Origin: Autumnicola edwardsiae
Lineage (GTDB): Bacteria > Bacteroidota > Bacteroidia > Flavobacteriales > Flavobacteriaceae
Length of the DNA: 64,000 nt
Reading direction: 5' to 3'
Assembly (NCBI RefSeq): GCF_031846505.1
Contig: NZ_JAVRHP010000002.1
Span: 26,425-90,424, forward strand
Shown here: in pieces, positions 20,701-28,442 of the stretch
Numbering within the stretch: the first letter of the stretch is position 1
How the letters are laid out: every line of letters starts with the position of its first letter
Notes under the pieces: generated by a model
What the model was told of the DNA's origin: nothing
Database searches by the model: none
What the model saw: the letters and a program-made list of their open reading frames with translations, nothing else
Position numbers and translations under genes: made by a program

Positions 20701-20841
20701 TAAAGGCCCCATAGCATCAGATACAGTACCCGATACTGTTACTTCCTGAGCACTTACCGCTATACTGAGTAGTGACATAAAAAGGAAGACCATTTTTTTT
20801 AAAGGATTTTGCTTTCCCTTTAATACTCTTTTTTTGATCAT
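17731..20841 (-). CDS. SusC/RagA-family TonB-dependent outer-membrane transporter
   Basis: Energy-dependent importer of oligosaccharides (1,036 residues). After a signal peptide (to about residue 31) it has a carboxypeptidase-D-like Ig domain (VTVSGTVSDAMGPLPGVSV, residues 34-52), a TonB box region (LDEIVVVGYGTQRRSDVTGS, 111-130), a plug with the SusC signature (DVLKDASATVIYGSRGANGV) and a barrel ending in the strand SLIFGLNFKF. It is the first gene of the SusC-SusD-GH10 operon. Its promoter region carries the operator-like 15-mer at 20943-20957. A xylan-derived substrate is inferred from the xylanase in the same operon. Confidence 0.95.
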   Translation of the reverse strand: MIKKRVLKGKQNPLKKMVFLFMSLLSIAVSAQEVTVSGTVSDAMGPLPGVSVILEGTNRGVVTDFDGNYSITSVPPTGTLTFSFVGFRSSSIPIEGRSVINVTMQEDTQSLDEIVVVGYGTQRRSDVTGSIVSTSSEELREVPAANIQQQLQGRLAGVEIQPVGNRPGADARIRIRGNRSITGDNSPLVVVDGIPYQGSLTDISPNSIETIDVLKDASATVIYGSRGANGVILITTKDGVVGETTVNLDTYTGINTVARKYNVYSAEEYRALRDISPFREGYRPREIEGIAQGRDTDWQDLVYQDGIITDHNLNISGGSETARFSTGLGYFKETTVLPLQDFERYSLRANGDFNVGEKVSIGISTLNNLTITNGSQFGLNVFPLLTLSPLMPPYDENGDILVTPAGNIDDQESTYSPLLIREYEGSWDDRVRTLYTFNTGYFEWEIIDGLAYRLNAGGYYRQTQNAQFQPQDIPAQPSYFRPNQGNTAYVGNSESFGYTLENLITYKKTIAEKHRIDATLLYSAQEDQNYSTNVRKDSITADFVRFYNLGISSPSPTAELGGGESSWQLESQMVRLNYAYDDRYLLTVSGRRDGSSRLGEGNEFHSYGAFSLGWNLHNEAFMENVDFINNFKFRGGFGETSNQAIAPYSTLGGVSNTISGVPVRYNYGQSIVQGFYILNIPDPNLDWEYTRTLNLAVDFGLFQNRLSGSVDWYNARTHNILYGQQLPASSGAVGSFVTNVGEMTNRGLEVTLSGDILRPSDPDGFSWEADINWFYNRNELEKLTSGFQRDINAGLHIGEPISAIFDYNKLGIWQLDEAQEAADYGAVPGQLKLEDINNDGVIDQSDKSVIGSAEADWQGGITNRFTWKGFDLSVVTYARIGGTLISQPHQTLSSYLTVNDGRRNQIKVDYWTPNNPTNFFPQPAEQISPQSDAWTTLGYFDASFVKIRSINFGYTLSPEALENTFVKSLRLYVTSQNPFLLYSPYVDKGGVDPEPTSTFNNSQGVSSPGNLSGSALVISAGTPPTKSLIFGLNFKF

Positions 20842-20915
20842 GATGTGGTATTTCTAATTATTAGTAATAAAAAGTTTCATATATGTAAATAAACACTTAA
20901 AATTTTTTGATTTGA

Positions 20916-20957
20916 TAAATATACATAAATATTGTTTTAACGCAATCGGTTGCGTGA
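20916..20957 (-). promoter_or_regulatory. Probable susC promoter with overlapping LacI-type operator
   Basis: ACGCAATCGGTTGCGT (20940-20955) is a near-perfect palindrome centred on CG, as in LacI/PurR-family operators. On the minus strand its TTG (20945-20943) is followed after exactly 19 nt by TATATTTA (20923-20916), close to the Bacteroidetes -7 box TAnnTTTG, so the operator would overlap the -33 element. The same 15-mer with the same 19-nt spacing recurs at 26078-26119. The rest of the 300-bp gap to the GH43 gene is AT-rich; TAATATTG at 21045 could serve the rightward gene. Confidence 0.6.
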
Positions 20958-21141
20958 TAAAATGAAGAATTTTTTAAATTTTAACATTCCACGAGAAAAA
21001 TACAGTGTATAAATTGCTGTAAAACAGTTTTTTAATAAATTATGTAATATTGCGAATACGATTGAGTAAAGTTTTTCATAATTTAGCTTTTGTTATATTC
21101 ACTAAAAACCAACTTAATAAGAAGTTAAAACTTTAAAAATT

Positions 21142-22293
21142 ATGAATAAGAACTTTTTACGTTCCACACTTCCAATCCTCAGTTCCCTTGTAATAATGAG
21201 CTGTGGCGACGGAAAAAAAGACACTGATGCTGAAGAAAATGCTGTACAGGAGGATTCTGTTGCAACACAAGACAACGTTAGAAGGTCTGCCTCAGAACCT
21301 TTGGTGACTGATAATTATACTGCAGATCCATCAGCTCACGTTTTTGAAGGCAAAATCTATATTTATCCTTCCCATGACTGGGATTCCGGAATTCCGGAAG
21401 ATGATACAGGTGCCCATTTCAATATGAAAGATTACCACGTTTATTCAATGGAAAGCATAGGTGGGGAGGTTGAAGATCACGGGGTGGTCCTGGATGTTGA
21501 AGATGTGCCGTGGGCTTCAAGGCAAATGTGGGCGCCAGATGCTGCAGAAAAAGATGGGAAATATTATTTTTATTTTCCAGCCAAGGACGAAAATGATATT
21601 TTCAGAATTGGCGTGGCGACTGCAGATAATCCAGCAGGGCCTTTTAATCCGGAACAGGAGCCTATCGAAAACAGTTACAGTATAGACCCTGCGGTATACG
21701 AAGATACAGATGGGGAGTATTATATGTATTTTGGAGGAATCTGGGGAGGACAGCTTCAGGATTACCGCAACAATGAGTATCAGGGAGAAGAAGACATTTA
21801 TCCGGCTGATGACGAACCTGCACTTTCACCAATGATTGCCAGAATGAGTGAAGATATGCTCAGCTTTGCAGAAGAGCCAAAAGAAATACAACTTCTTGAT
21901 GAAGATGGAGAGCCGCTTCTTACCGGGGAAAACGAGAGAAGATTTTTTGAGGCTGCCTGGGTACATAAATATAATGACACCTATTATTTCTCCTACTCTA
22001 CAGGAGACACCCACAACATAGCTTATGCAACCGGTGACAATCCTTATGGTCCTTTTACTTACCGGGGCGTGATTTTGGAGCCCGTATTAGGCTGGACAAA
22101 CCACCATTCCATAGTTGAATATGAAGGGAAATGGTATTTATTTTATCATGATAGTTCCCTTTCTGAAGGCAAAACGTACTTAAGAAGCGTTAAAATGACG
22201 GAGCTTAACTATAATGAAGACGGAAGCATCCAAACCATTAATGCTATGGTTGAATCTGGAGAGGAAACCGCACAGGATGCTACAGCAGAATAA
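21142..22293 (+). CDS. GH43 glycosidase lipoprotein (beta-xylosidase / alpha-L-arabinofuranosidase)
   Basis: An inverting five-bladed propeller glycosidase expected to remove xylose or arabinose from xylo-oligosaccharides. Lipobox Cys21 is in IMSCGDGKK, followed by an acidic linker. The catalytic triad can be placed: base Asp62 (TADPSAHVF), pKa-modulating Asp182 (YSIDPAVYED) and acid Glu270 (RRFFEAAWVHKYN). At 383 residues it is a single catalytic domain without a C-terminal lectin-like domain, most like GH43 subfamily 1. It is divergent from susC, sharing the 300-bp regulatory gap, and is followed 11 bp later by an acetylesterase. Exact specificity cannot be decided from sequence. Confidence 0.9.
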   Translation: MNKNFLRSTLPILSSLVIMSCGDGKKDTDAEENAVQEDSVATQDNVRRSASEPLVTDNYTADPSAHVFEGKIYIYPSHDWDSGIPEDDTGAHFNMKDYHVYSMESIGGEVEDHGVVLDVEDVPWASRQMWAPDAAEKDGKYYFYFPAKDENDIFRIGVATADNPAGPFNPEQEPIENSYSIDPAVYEDTDGEYYMYFGGIWGGQLQDYRNNEYQGEEDIYPADDEPALSPMIARMSEDMLSFAEEPKEIQLLDEDGEPLLTGENERRFFEAAWVHKYNDTYYFSYSTGDTHNIAYATGDNPYGPFTYRGVILEPVLGWTNHHSIVEYEGKWYLFYHDSSLSEGKTYLRSVKMTELNYNEDGSIQTINAMVESGEETAQDATAE

Positions 22294-22304
22294 GTGAAAA
22301 TTTT

Positions 22305-24233
22305 ATGAAATATCTTTTTATTGCAGTTCTGTTTTTCGCAGGATTATATAATTCTGTATTTGCTCAGGTACATTTACCTCAACTGATCAATGACGGAATG
22401 GTACTTCAGCGTGATGCAGATGTAAAAATATGGGGATGGGCTTCTAAAGAGGAGCCCATTCTTATTTCATTCCAGGGAAAAGAATACAAAACAACGGCAA
22501 ATTCCGAAGGAGAATGGTCTGTCACTGTTTCAGGTTTAAAACCTGGTGGTCCTTACAAAATGAACCTTAGTGCGAATAATGAAATTGAGCTGAAGGATAT
22601 TTATGTAGGCGATGTTTGGTTGGCTTCAGGACAATCCAATATGGAACTTCCTATGGGTCGTGTGGAGCCTTTATATACTGAAGAAATTGCCAGTGCTTCT
22701 AATGATGCTTTGCGCTTTTTTCAGGTTCCGAAGACCTATGATTTTAGTAAAGCAAATGAAGATTTAGAGGGAGGAGAGTGGCAAGCGGTATCTCAACAGA
22801 ATATCCGAAGTTTTTCTGCGGTAGCTTATTTTTTCGCAAAAGATCTTTATGAGCGGTATAATATTCCTGTGGGTATAATAAATGCCAGTTTGGGAGGTTC
22901 ACCTGTAGAAGCCTGGATTAGCGAAGAATCCTTGAAAAAATTTCCGGAACATTTTGAAGAAGCAGAAAAATTTAAAAGCAGCCGGCTTAGAGACAGTATT
23001 GAACAAGACGATCAGGCTCGTATCCGGGGATGGTACAGTGAACTGAATAAAAAGGATTCCGGTATTTCTATGAACTGGAAAGCAGTGCCAGGAAAGGACG
23101 ACTCGTGGAACGAAATGCAAATTCCGGGCTATTGGGCAGATGAAGAGCTGGGACAGAAGAACGGCGCGGTTTGGTTTCAGAAGAAGATAGAAATTCCTGA
23201 AAATTGGACTGAAAAGGACGTAAAACTATTAATGGGAAGAATTGTGGACGCCGATTCTGTTTTTGTTAACGGAACTTTTGTTGGTAACACAACTTATCAG
23301 TATCCGCCCAGGCGCTATGAAATTCCAGCCGGAGTATTGGAAGACGGAGAGAATTTAATAAGTATCCGCGTTATTAACGAATCTGGCAGGGGTGGTTTTG
23401 TGCCAGATAAACCTTATAAATTGGTGTTAGGTGAAGAGGAAATTGATCTCACCGGAACCTGGAAGTACAAACTGGGCGCTGAAATGCCAACGCTGCGCGG
23501 TCAAACTTTTATACGCTGGAAACCACTTGGCTTATATAATGCCATGATAAATCCATTAACAAATTACAGGGTTAAAGGTGCAATCTGGTACCAGGGAGAA
23601 TCCAATACCGATTCCTACGATGAGTACCAGGAGTTATTTACTGCGCTTATAGAAGATTGGAGGAAAAAATGGGATCAGGGAAATTTCCCATTCCTTTATG
23701 TTCAACTCACAAATTTTATGGAAAGCAAGGACCAGCCTGGAGACAGTAACTGGGCCCGCTTAAGGGAGGCGCAAACAGAAACCCTAGCTGTTCCTGAAAC
23801 CGGCATGGCGGGAGCAATAGATGTAGGAGAGTGGAATGATATTCATCCACTAAATAAAAAATCTGTAGGAGAGAGGTTAGCGCAGGCAGCAAGAAATGTG
23901 GCCTACGATGAAGATGTGGTTCCCGGAGGGCCGCTTTACACTTCATTTGCCAAAAAAGGGGATTCTATTATCATCTCCTTCAAAAACACCGGGCAGGGTT
24001 TAACCACAGGTGAAGATAAAAAGCTTAAACAGTTTGCGATAGCCGGTAAGGATAAGAAATTTTACTGGGCTAAAGCCGAAATTAAGGGTAACAAGGTGAT
24101 TGTTTCAAGTCCTGAGGTGAAAAATCCCGTTGCTGTGCGTTATGCATGGGCAGATAACCCTGAAGGAGCAAATCTTTATAATAAAGAAGGCTTTCCCGCT
24201 TCTCCTTTTAGAACAGACGAGTGGGAGAAATAA
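22305..24233 (+). CDS. SASA-type carbohydrate acetylesterase (sialate O-acetylesterase family)
   Basis: A secreted SGNH-type esterase, probably deacetylating xylan or xylo-oligosaccharides. The signal peptide ends VFAQ (about residue 21). Nucleophile Ser111 is in GQSNMELPM and the Asp512/His514 pair in WNDIHPLNKK. Between the halves of the esterase (about 250-385) lies an inserted jelly-roll module with beta-galactosidase sugar-binding character (MQIPGYWADEE...VWFQKKIEIP...VFVNGTFVGNT). The 642-residue length fits family members with this insert. It is probably cotranscribed with the GH43 gene. Family members are routinely called sialate O-acetylesterase, but the setting favours an acetyl-xylan role; that is inference. 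Confidence 0.88.
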   Translation: MKYLFIAVLFFAGLYNSVFAQVHLPQLINDGMVLQRDADVKIWGWASKEEPILISFQGKEYKTTANSEGEWSVTVSGLKPGGPYKMNLSANNEIELKDIYVGDVWLASGQSNMELPMGRVEPLYTEEIASASNDALRFFQVPKTYDFSKANEDLEGGEWQAVSQQNIRSFSAVAYFFAKDLYERYNIPVGIINASLGGSPVEAWISEESLKKFPEHFEEAEKFKSSRLRDSIEQDDQARIRGWYSELNKKDSGISMNWKAVPGKDDSWNEMQIPGYWADEELGQKNGAVWFQKKIEIPENWTEKDVKLLMGRIVDADSVFVNGTFVGNTTYQYPPRRYEIPAGVLEDGENLISIRVINESGRGGFVPDKPYKLVLGEEEIDLTGTWKYKLGAEMPTLRGQTFIRWKPLGLYNAMINPLTNYRVKGAIWYQGESNTDSYDEYQELFTALIEDWRKKWDQGNFPFLYVQLTNFMESKDQPGDSNWARLREAQTETLAVPETGMAGAIDVGEWNDIHPLNKKSVGERLAQAARNVAYDEDVVPGGPLYTSFAKKGDSIIISFKNTGQGLTTGEDKKLKQFAIAGKDKKFYWAKAEIKGNKVIVSSPEVKNPVAVRYAWADNPEGANLYNKEGFPASPFRTDEWEK

Positions 24234-24257
24234 ATTACTTCTGAATAAGAAATAAAG

Positions 24258-24365
24258 AGGTGATCTAAAAATGGCAATTTTCGTGCTGTAGAGAGAGCTT
24301 TAGCTGAAAAAATCAGTTAAACCCTGAAGAGCTGAAAATTTTGCCAGGCTTAGATCACCTTTTTC
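24258..24365. terminator. Long bidirectional hairpin between convergent genes
   Basis: AGGTGATCTA (24258-24267) pairs with TAGATCACCT (24351-24360) and is followed by TTTTT. Inside, AATGGCAATTTTCG and GAAAATTTTGCC form a second, imperfect stem. It separates the esterase (+) from the GH43 gene (-). The left inner arm matches the dispersed ATTGCCATTTT motif found elsewhere in the window. Confidence 0.7.
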
Positions 24366-24376
24366 CTTAACGAAAA

Positions 24377-26056
24377 TTAGTTTTTATAAACCTCATCTTC
24401 TCCGGTATATTTAAACCAGTCGAAAGCAGCTTTATTCTGAGAATCTGCTCCGTTAGAAGTGGAGTACATTCCTAAAACTGCTCCCACAAAGCCACCGGCA
24501 ACGCGGGTACTTAAATATTTTCCGTCTAAATCACCTCCCAGATTCTTCCATTCAGTTTCAGTTTTATAAGAAAACCTGTAGTTGTCCTCATTAAATTCAA
24601 CTTTAAATTCTACTATGGCTTCAGGAGCATCAAGGTTAGCGGATGCAAGTAAAACTTCTTCATTTTCAGATCCTTTATAGAGCTCGATTACCTCTTTGCC
24701 TTCAGCAAAAGATTTGCAGATAAAATAATAATGTGTTTCATTTTGAAAAGCTAATAAACCGGCTTTTTCATTGCTTTTTTCTGTAGTAAAATCTACAGAT
24801 ACAGAAGCCTCTCCGGTAAGATGCTGCTGCCTGTGGGCTACAAAGCTGGGATTAGAAGTGCCGGATACAGTCTCGGGCCGGGTTTCCATAACCAGAAAAC
24901 CTTTTCTTTCGTTTAAACTGTACCACTTGTTTTTGACAGTTCTAAGGAATAGCCAGTGAAAATCAAGTTCTTCGTTATTGAAGTCTTTGGTAAAGGAGAA
25001 ATTTCCATTTAGAGGAAAAATATCTTCATTAATTTCCACTCCTTCAGGTAAAGGATACTGATATTTAATTTCTTCACCTCCCAGATCAAATACAGGCCAG
25101 TCGTTCACCCATTTTACCGGTGCCAGGAATGTTTCTCTTCCGGTATTATAATAATCACCTTCATAAGGTCTCACGGCTAGAAAAACTCCATACCACTTAT
25201 CATCCGGTCCAACTACAATATCTGCATGTCCGGCGGAGGTAATGGGATTCTTCCTTTCAGGATCTAAATGTCTCTGCGTAAGGACAGGGTTGTTTTTGTA
25301 AGGAACAAAATCATCATCAATATTCCTGTTTCTGTAAACTACCTCGGTATGATTTACGGCTGTACCACCTTCTGCAGTCATAAGGTAGTAATATCCGTTT
25401 TCTTTGTAAATTCGTGGTCCTTCAGCCCAAACCGGCTCTTGCGAAATATCCACTCCGCCATTTACCAGGATACGGTTTTCTCCTTTTACTTTCAGGTTTT
25501 CTTTATCAAATTCAAACATACGGATGGTGCGGTGCCCGTCATACAAGGGCTCATTGTTTGGTGCGTCTCCGTTGTAAACTATATAAGATTTTTCCTCATC
25601 AAAGAACAATCCGGGATCTATTCCCTGTACTTCGGGAAGCCAAACGGGGTTGGACCAGGGGCCAGCCGGATCTTTTGCAGTTACTACAAAATTTCCTTTA
25701 CCATCCACAATGGTGCAGGTAACATAAAAGGTACCATTATTAAAACTGATGTCCGGAGCAAAAACGGCCCGTGAAACTCCAAATCCTTCCAGCTCCAGTT
25801 GTTCAGGCCGGTCCAGAACGTTTCCTATTTGCTTCCAGTTTACCAGATCTGTACTGTGGAAAATGGGAATGCCCGGATAGAATGCAAAAGTGGAATGTAC
25901 CATGTAATAGTTGCCATTTCCATCATCTGTGATCGCGGGGTCGGGATAAAATCCAGCCAGGATCGGGTTTTGAAAATAATCTTGCTGTTGTGCAGTTGTT
26001 GGCAAAAACCACAAACAGAGTGCAAAAAAGGAAAGGAATAATTTAGGGTTCATCAT
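24377..26056 (-). CDS. Secreted GH43 beta-xylosidase / arabinofuranosidase with C-terminal lectin-like domain
   Basis: A 559-residue glycosidase with a signal peptide ending TTAQQQ (about residue 22) and no lipobox, so probably periplasmic. The N-terminal propeller has base Asp39 (GFYPDPAIT), Asp147 (VQGIDPGLFFD) and acid Glu212 (EPVWAEGPRIYK). About 350-559 is a concanavalin-like beta-sandwich (SFTKDFNNEELDFHW...), the usual C-terminal domain of GH43 beta-xylosidases. Two Met codons are adjacent at the start; either would work. It is monocistronic, with its own promoter carrying the same 15-mer as the susC promoter. It would complete depolymerisation after import. Confidence 0.92.
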   Translation of the reverse strand: MMNPKLFLSFFALCLWFLPTTAQQQDYFQNPILAGFYPDPAITDDGNGNYYMVHSTFAFYPGIPIFHSTDLVNWKQIGNVLDRPEQLELEGFGVSRAVFAPDISFNNGTFYVTCTIVDGKGNFVVTAKDPAGPWSNPVWLPEVQGIDPGLFFDEEKSYIVYNGDAPNNEPLYDGHRTIRMFEFDKENLKVKGENRILVNGGVDISQEPVWAEGPRIYKENGYYYLMTAEGGTAVNHTEVVYRNRNIDDDFVPYKNNPVLTQRHLDPERKNPITSAGHADIVVGPDDKWYGVFLAVRPYEGDYYNTGRETFLAPVKWVNDWPVFDLGGEEIKYQYPLPEGVEINEDIFPLNGNFSFTKDFNNEELDFHWLFLRTVKNKWYSLNERKGFLVMETRPETVSGTSNPSFVAHRQQHLTGEASVSVDFTTEKSNEKAGLLAFQNETHYYFICKSFAEGKEVIELYKGSENEEVLLASANLDAPEAIVEFKVEFNEDNYRFSYKTETEWKNLGGDLDGKYLSTRVAGGFVGAVLGMYSTSNGADSQNKAAFDWFKYTGEDEVYKN

Positions 26057-26077
26057 TTAAGAATTAGGTTGAAGTTG

Positions 26078-26119
26078 TTAAGATAATTAAAAATGATAAT
26101 GCAACAATCGGTTGCGTGA
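26078..26119 (-). promoter_or_regulatory. Probable GH43 promoter with operator-like 15-mer
   Basis: CAATCGGTTGCGTGA at 26105-26119 is identical to 20943-20957. On the minus strand TTG (26107-26105) is followed after 19 nt by TATCTTAA (26085-26078), a weak -7-like box, reproducing the geometry of the susC promoter. The left half-site is degenerate, though GCAAC / GTTGC (26101-26105, 26111-26115) forms an alternative inverted repeat. The start codon is 22 nt beyond the box. Confidence 0.55.
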
Positions 26120-26380
26120 CTAAGTTTCTTTACGAAATCATGTCTTTGGCCCAAAGCTTGTTCGGAAAGAGCTATCTTGGCGAAAACTTTAAGAATAATA
26201 TTTTTGCATAAAGATTAGTCCTCTGTTTTGAAGTACTTGAGAGCAAACTAAAACGTCGGAATTTTCTTTAGATAAATGAAACAGAGAATATTAACTTGTG
26301 TAGTTGAACTCCTGTTTACGTCAATAAGACGGTTTAAGAAAATTTTATTGCTTAATATTGCAAAGCAGGTTTTGAAAATT

Positions 26381-26653
26381 ATGATAGAACGAAATAAACA
26401 ATTTAAAATATTACGGACTTTCCTTTTATGTGCCGTGTTGTTTTTTTCCGGATTTCAGGGATTTTCTCAAGACCCTCCAGAGCCGTGTCCTGATGGTACT
26501 CGGCTTTGTAATGGTCAATGTGTGTCACCAAGAAATTGCGGACCTGGTGTTCCGCCGCCACCGGGTCTTCCTATAGATTTTGGGATTTCAGCATTAATTG
26601 CTTCGGGGCTTCTTTTGGGTGGTTATCATCTTCGGAAGAAAAAAGAAGATTAA
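26381..26653 (+). CDS. Small secreted Cys-rich protein with PID-CTERM-like sorting tail
   Basis: A 90-residue protein: signal peptide (about 1-29, LRTFLLCAVLFFSGFQGFSQ), a short exported segment with four cysteines (Cys36, 43, 47, 53), a proline run, then GLPIDFGISALIASGLLLGG and a basic tail RKKKED. The Pro-Ile-Asp at 64-66 before a C-terminal hydrophobic span and basic end is the tripartite pattern of PID-CTERM putative sorting signals of Flavobacteria, related in concept to PEP-CTERM/exosortase systems. The frame is open back to 26276, but the ATG at 26381 starts the signal peptide. The stop shares a TTAA with the convergent ribE stop. Function is unknown. The 26057-26380 gap holds the GH43 promoter and AT-rich DNA. 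Confidence 0.75.
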   Translation: MIERNKQFKILRTFLLCAVLFFSGFQGFSQDPPEPCPDGTRLCNGQCVSPRNCGPGVPPPPGLPIDFGISALIASGLLLGGYHLRKKKED

Positions 26654-27237
26654 CGCAACTCGTTTATTCGCTTTACATATTTTCCAATTACGTCAAATTC
26701 CAGGTTTACTTTATCTCCTTCTTTTAAGTCTTCAAAGGTGGTATGTTTATAGGTATAAGGTATTACGGAAACGCTGAAGCGGTTTTTTTCTGAATTTACC
26801 ACGGTAAGACTCACCCCGTTTACAGTAATAGATCCCTTTTCAATTGTAATGTTTTGCATTTCGGGATCATATTCAAAAGTAAAATTCCAGCTTCCTCCCG
26901 CATCTTCAGTTTTTGTGCAAATTGCGGTTTGGTCTACATGTCCCTGCACGATATGGCCATCCAGCCTGTCACCAAGTTTCATTCCGCGTTCCAGGTTAAC
27001 AAAGCTTCCTTTTTTAAGATGCCCAAAGTTTGTTTTCTGAAGGGTTTCTTTAATTGCAGTTACCTTATAAGTATCATCTTCAATAGAAACCACTGTGAGA
27101 CAAACTCCGTTATGAGCAACACTTTGATCAATTTTAAGTTCGGGAGTGAATGTAGCCTTTACTTTAATGTGTAAATTCTCTTCTTCTTTTTGTAGCGAAA
27201 CGATTTCCCCCACTTCTTCAATGATCCCCGTAAACAT
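26650..27237 (-). CDS. ribE: Riboflavin synthase, alpha chain
   Basis: Converts two 6,7-dimethyl-8-ribityllumazine molecules to riboflavin plus a pyrimidine product. The start MFTGIIEEVGEI is diagnostic. Two homologous lumazine-binding barrels (about 1-95 and 96-190) are seen, with the repeated signatures NGVCLTVV and NGVSLTVV. At 195 residues it is full length. It is divergent from pdxA, with 61 bp between the start codons, and overlaps the convergent PID-CTERM-like gene by four bases. Confidence 0.96.
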   Translation of the reverse strand: MFTGIIEEVGEIVSLQKEEENLHIKVKATFTPELKIDQSVAHNGVCLTVVSIEDDTYKVTAIKETLQKTNFGHLKKGSFVNLERGMKLGDRLDGHIVQGHVDQTAICTKTEDAGGSWNFTFEYDPEMQNITIEKGSITVNGVSLTVVNSEKNRFSVSVIPYTYKHTTFEDLKEGDKVNLEFDVIGKYVKRINELR

Positions 27238-27255
27238 GGATTATATTATATTAGT

Positions 27256-27263
27256 TACATTTG
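27256..27263 (+). promoter_or_regulatory. Possible -7 box for pdxA
   Basis: TACATTTG matches the Bacteroidetes -7 consensus TAnnTTTG exactly and lies 36 bp before the pdxA ATG in the short ribE/pdxA divergent gap. No convincing -33 TTTG is present. Confidence 0.45.
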
Positions 27264-27298
27264 TGTTGTAAAAATAGAAATAAAATATCGGGAATTTT

Positions 27299-28375
27299 AT
27301 GAAACAAGTTCAAAAGATAAAATTGGGAATTAGTATAGGGGATCTTAATGGTATAGGGAGCGAGATTGTACTTAAAACCTTTGACGATTCCCGGATGTTG
27401 GATTTTTGTACCCCAGTTATTTTTGCTTCAGCAAAGATTATAACGTTTCTGAAAAAGCAATATAAACTGTCCCTTAATTTCCAGGGAATAGATGATCCTT
27501 CCAAAGCAATAGACGGAAAAATTAACGTGATGAACGTGTGGAAGGAGAATGTGAATATCAATTTTGGTGAAGAAGATCCCGAAGTGGGTAAATACGCTTT
27601 TCTTTCTTTAGAAGCGGCTACCGCTGCTTTAAAAAATGATGATATTGATGTTTTGGTCACTGCTCCCATAAATAAAAGCAGTATCCAGAGCGAAAACTTT
27701 AATTTTCCGGGGCACACCGATTATTTAGCCCGCGAACTTGAAGGGGAAAGCCTAATGTTTATGATCACCGATACTCTTAAAATCGGACTTCTTACAGATC
27801 ACGTTGCTTTAAAAGATATTGCCAGCGTGATTACTCCGGAATTAATTCAGAAGAAAATCGACATCATTCATGAAACCCTGAAACAGGATTTTAGAATTCA
27901 GAAGCCGAAAATTGCCGTTTTGGGCATTAATCCCCATAGCGGAGATAACGGAGTAATAGGAAAAGAAGATGAAGAAATCCTAAAACCTACTTTACATAAA
28001 ATAAGGGAAAAAGGAAAGCTGGTTTACGGTCCTTATTCTGCAGATAGCTTTTTTGGTTCCAAGAATTATAAGAATTTTGATGCGGTGGTTGCTTCCTACC
28101 ATGACCAGGGGCTTATTCCTTTTAAAACCCTTTCTTTTGGCAACGGAGTGAATTTTACGGCAGGCTTAAATAAGGTGAGAACCTCACCAGATCATGGAAC
28201 AGCTTTCGAAATTGCCGGTACCAATTCAGCCAATATAAACTCCTTTAAAGAAGCTGTCTTCAAAGCTATTGAGATCTATAAATGCAGAAAGGAATACAGG
28301 AAACTTACCCAGAATGCTTTAAAGAAGCAGGGTAGAAAAGATACTAACAAAAAATTGTTTACAAAAGATAATTAA
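27299..28375 (+). CDS. pdxA: 4-hydroxythreonine-4-phosphate dehydrogenase
   Basis: NAD-dependent oxidation in the DXP-dependent branch of pyridoxal phosphate synthesis. Metal-binding His residues and family signatures are visible: APINKSSI and PGHTDYLA in the N-terminal half, LGINPHSGDNG, and the late YHDQGLIPFK and GTAFEIAGTNSAN. The 358 residues agree with family length. A -7 box for the next gene lies just after its stop, so the downstream cluster can be transcribed separately. Confidence 0.96.
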   Translation: MKQVQKIKLGISIGDLNGIGSEIVLKTFDDSRMLDFCTPVIFASAKIITFLKKQYKLSLNFQGIDDPSKAIDGKINVMNVWKENVNINFGEEDPEVGKYAFLSLEAATAALKNDDIDVLVTAPINKSSIQSENFNFPGHTDYLARELEGESLMFMITDTLKIGLLTDHVALKDIASVITPELIQKKIDIIHETLKQDFRIQKPKIAVLGINPHSGDNGVIGKEDEEILKPTLHKIREKGKLVYGPYSADSFFGSKNYKNFDAVVASYHDQGLIPFKTLSFGNGVNFTAGLNKVRTSPDHGTAFEIAGTNSANINSFKEAVFKAIEIYKCRKEYRKLTQNALKKQGRKDTNKKLFTKDN

Positions 28376-28388
28376 TTAATTATATTTT

Positions 28389-28397
28389 TTATCTTTG
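28389..28397 (+). promoter_or_regulatory. -7 box for the DUF177-rpmF transcript
   Basis: TATCTTTGC matches TAnnTTTG followed by C, a common flavobacterial form. It lies 46 bp before the chosen ATG at 28443, so an upstream TTG start at 28395 would fall inside the promoter. Confidence 0.6.
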
Positions 28398-28442
28398 CAC
28401 CCGCCTAAGCCTAACGGCACGGGGCTCGAAACTGAGTATGAG

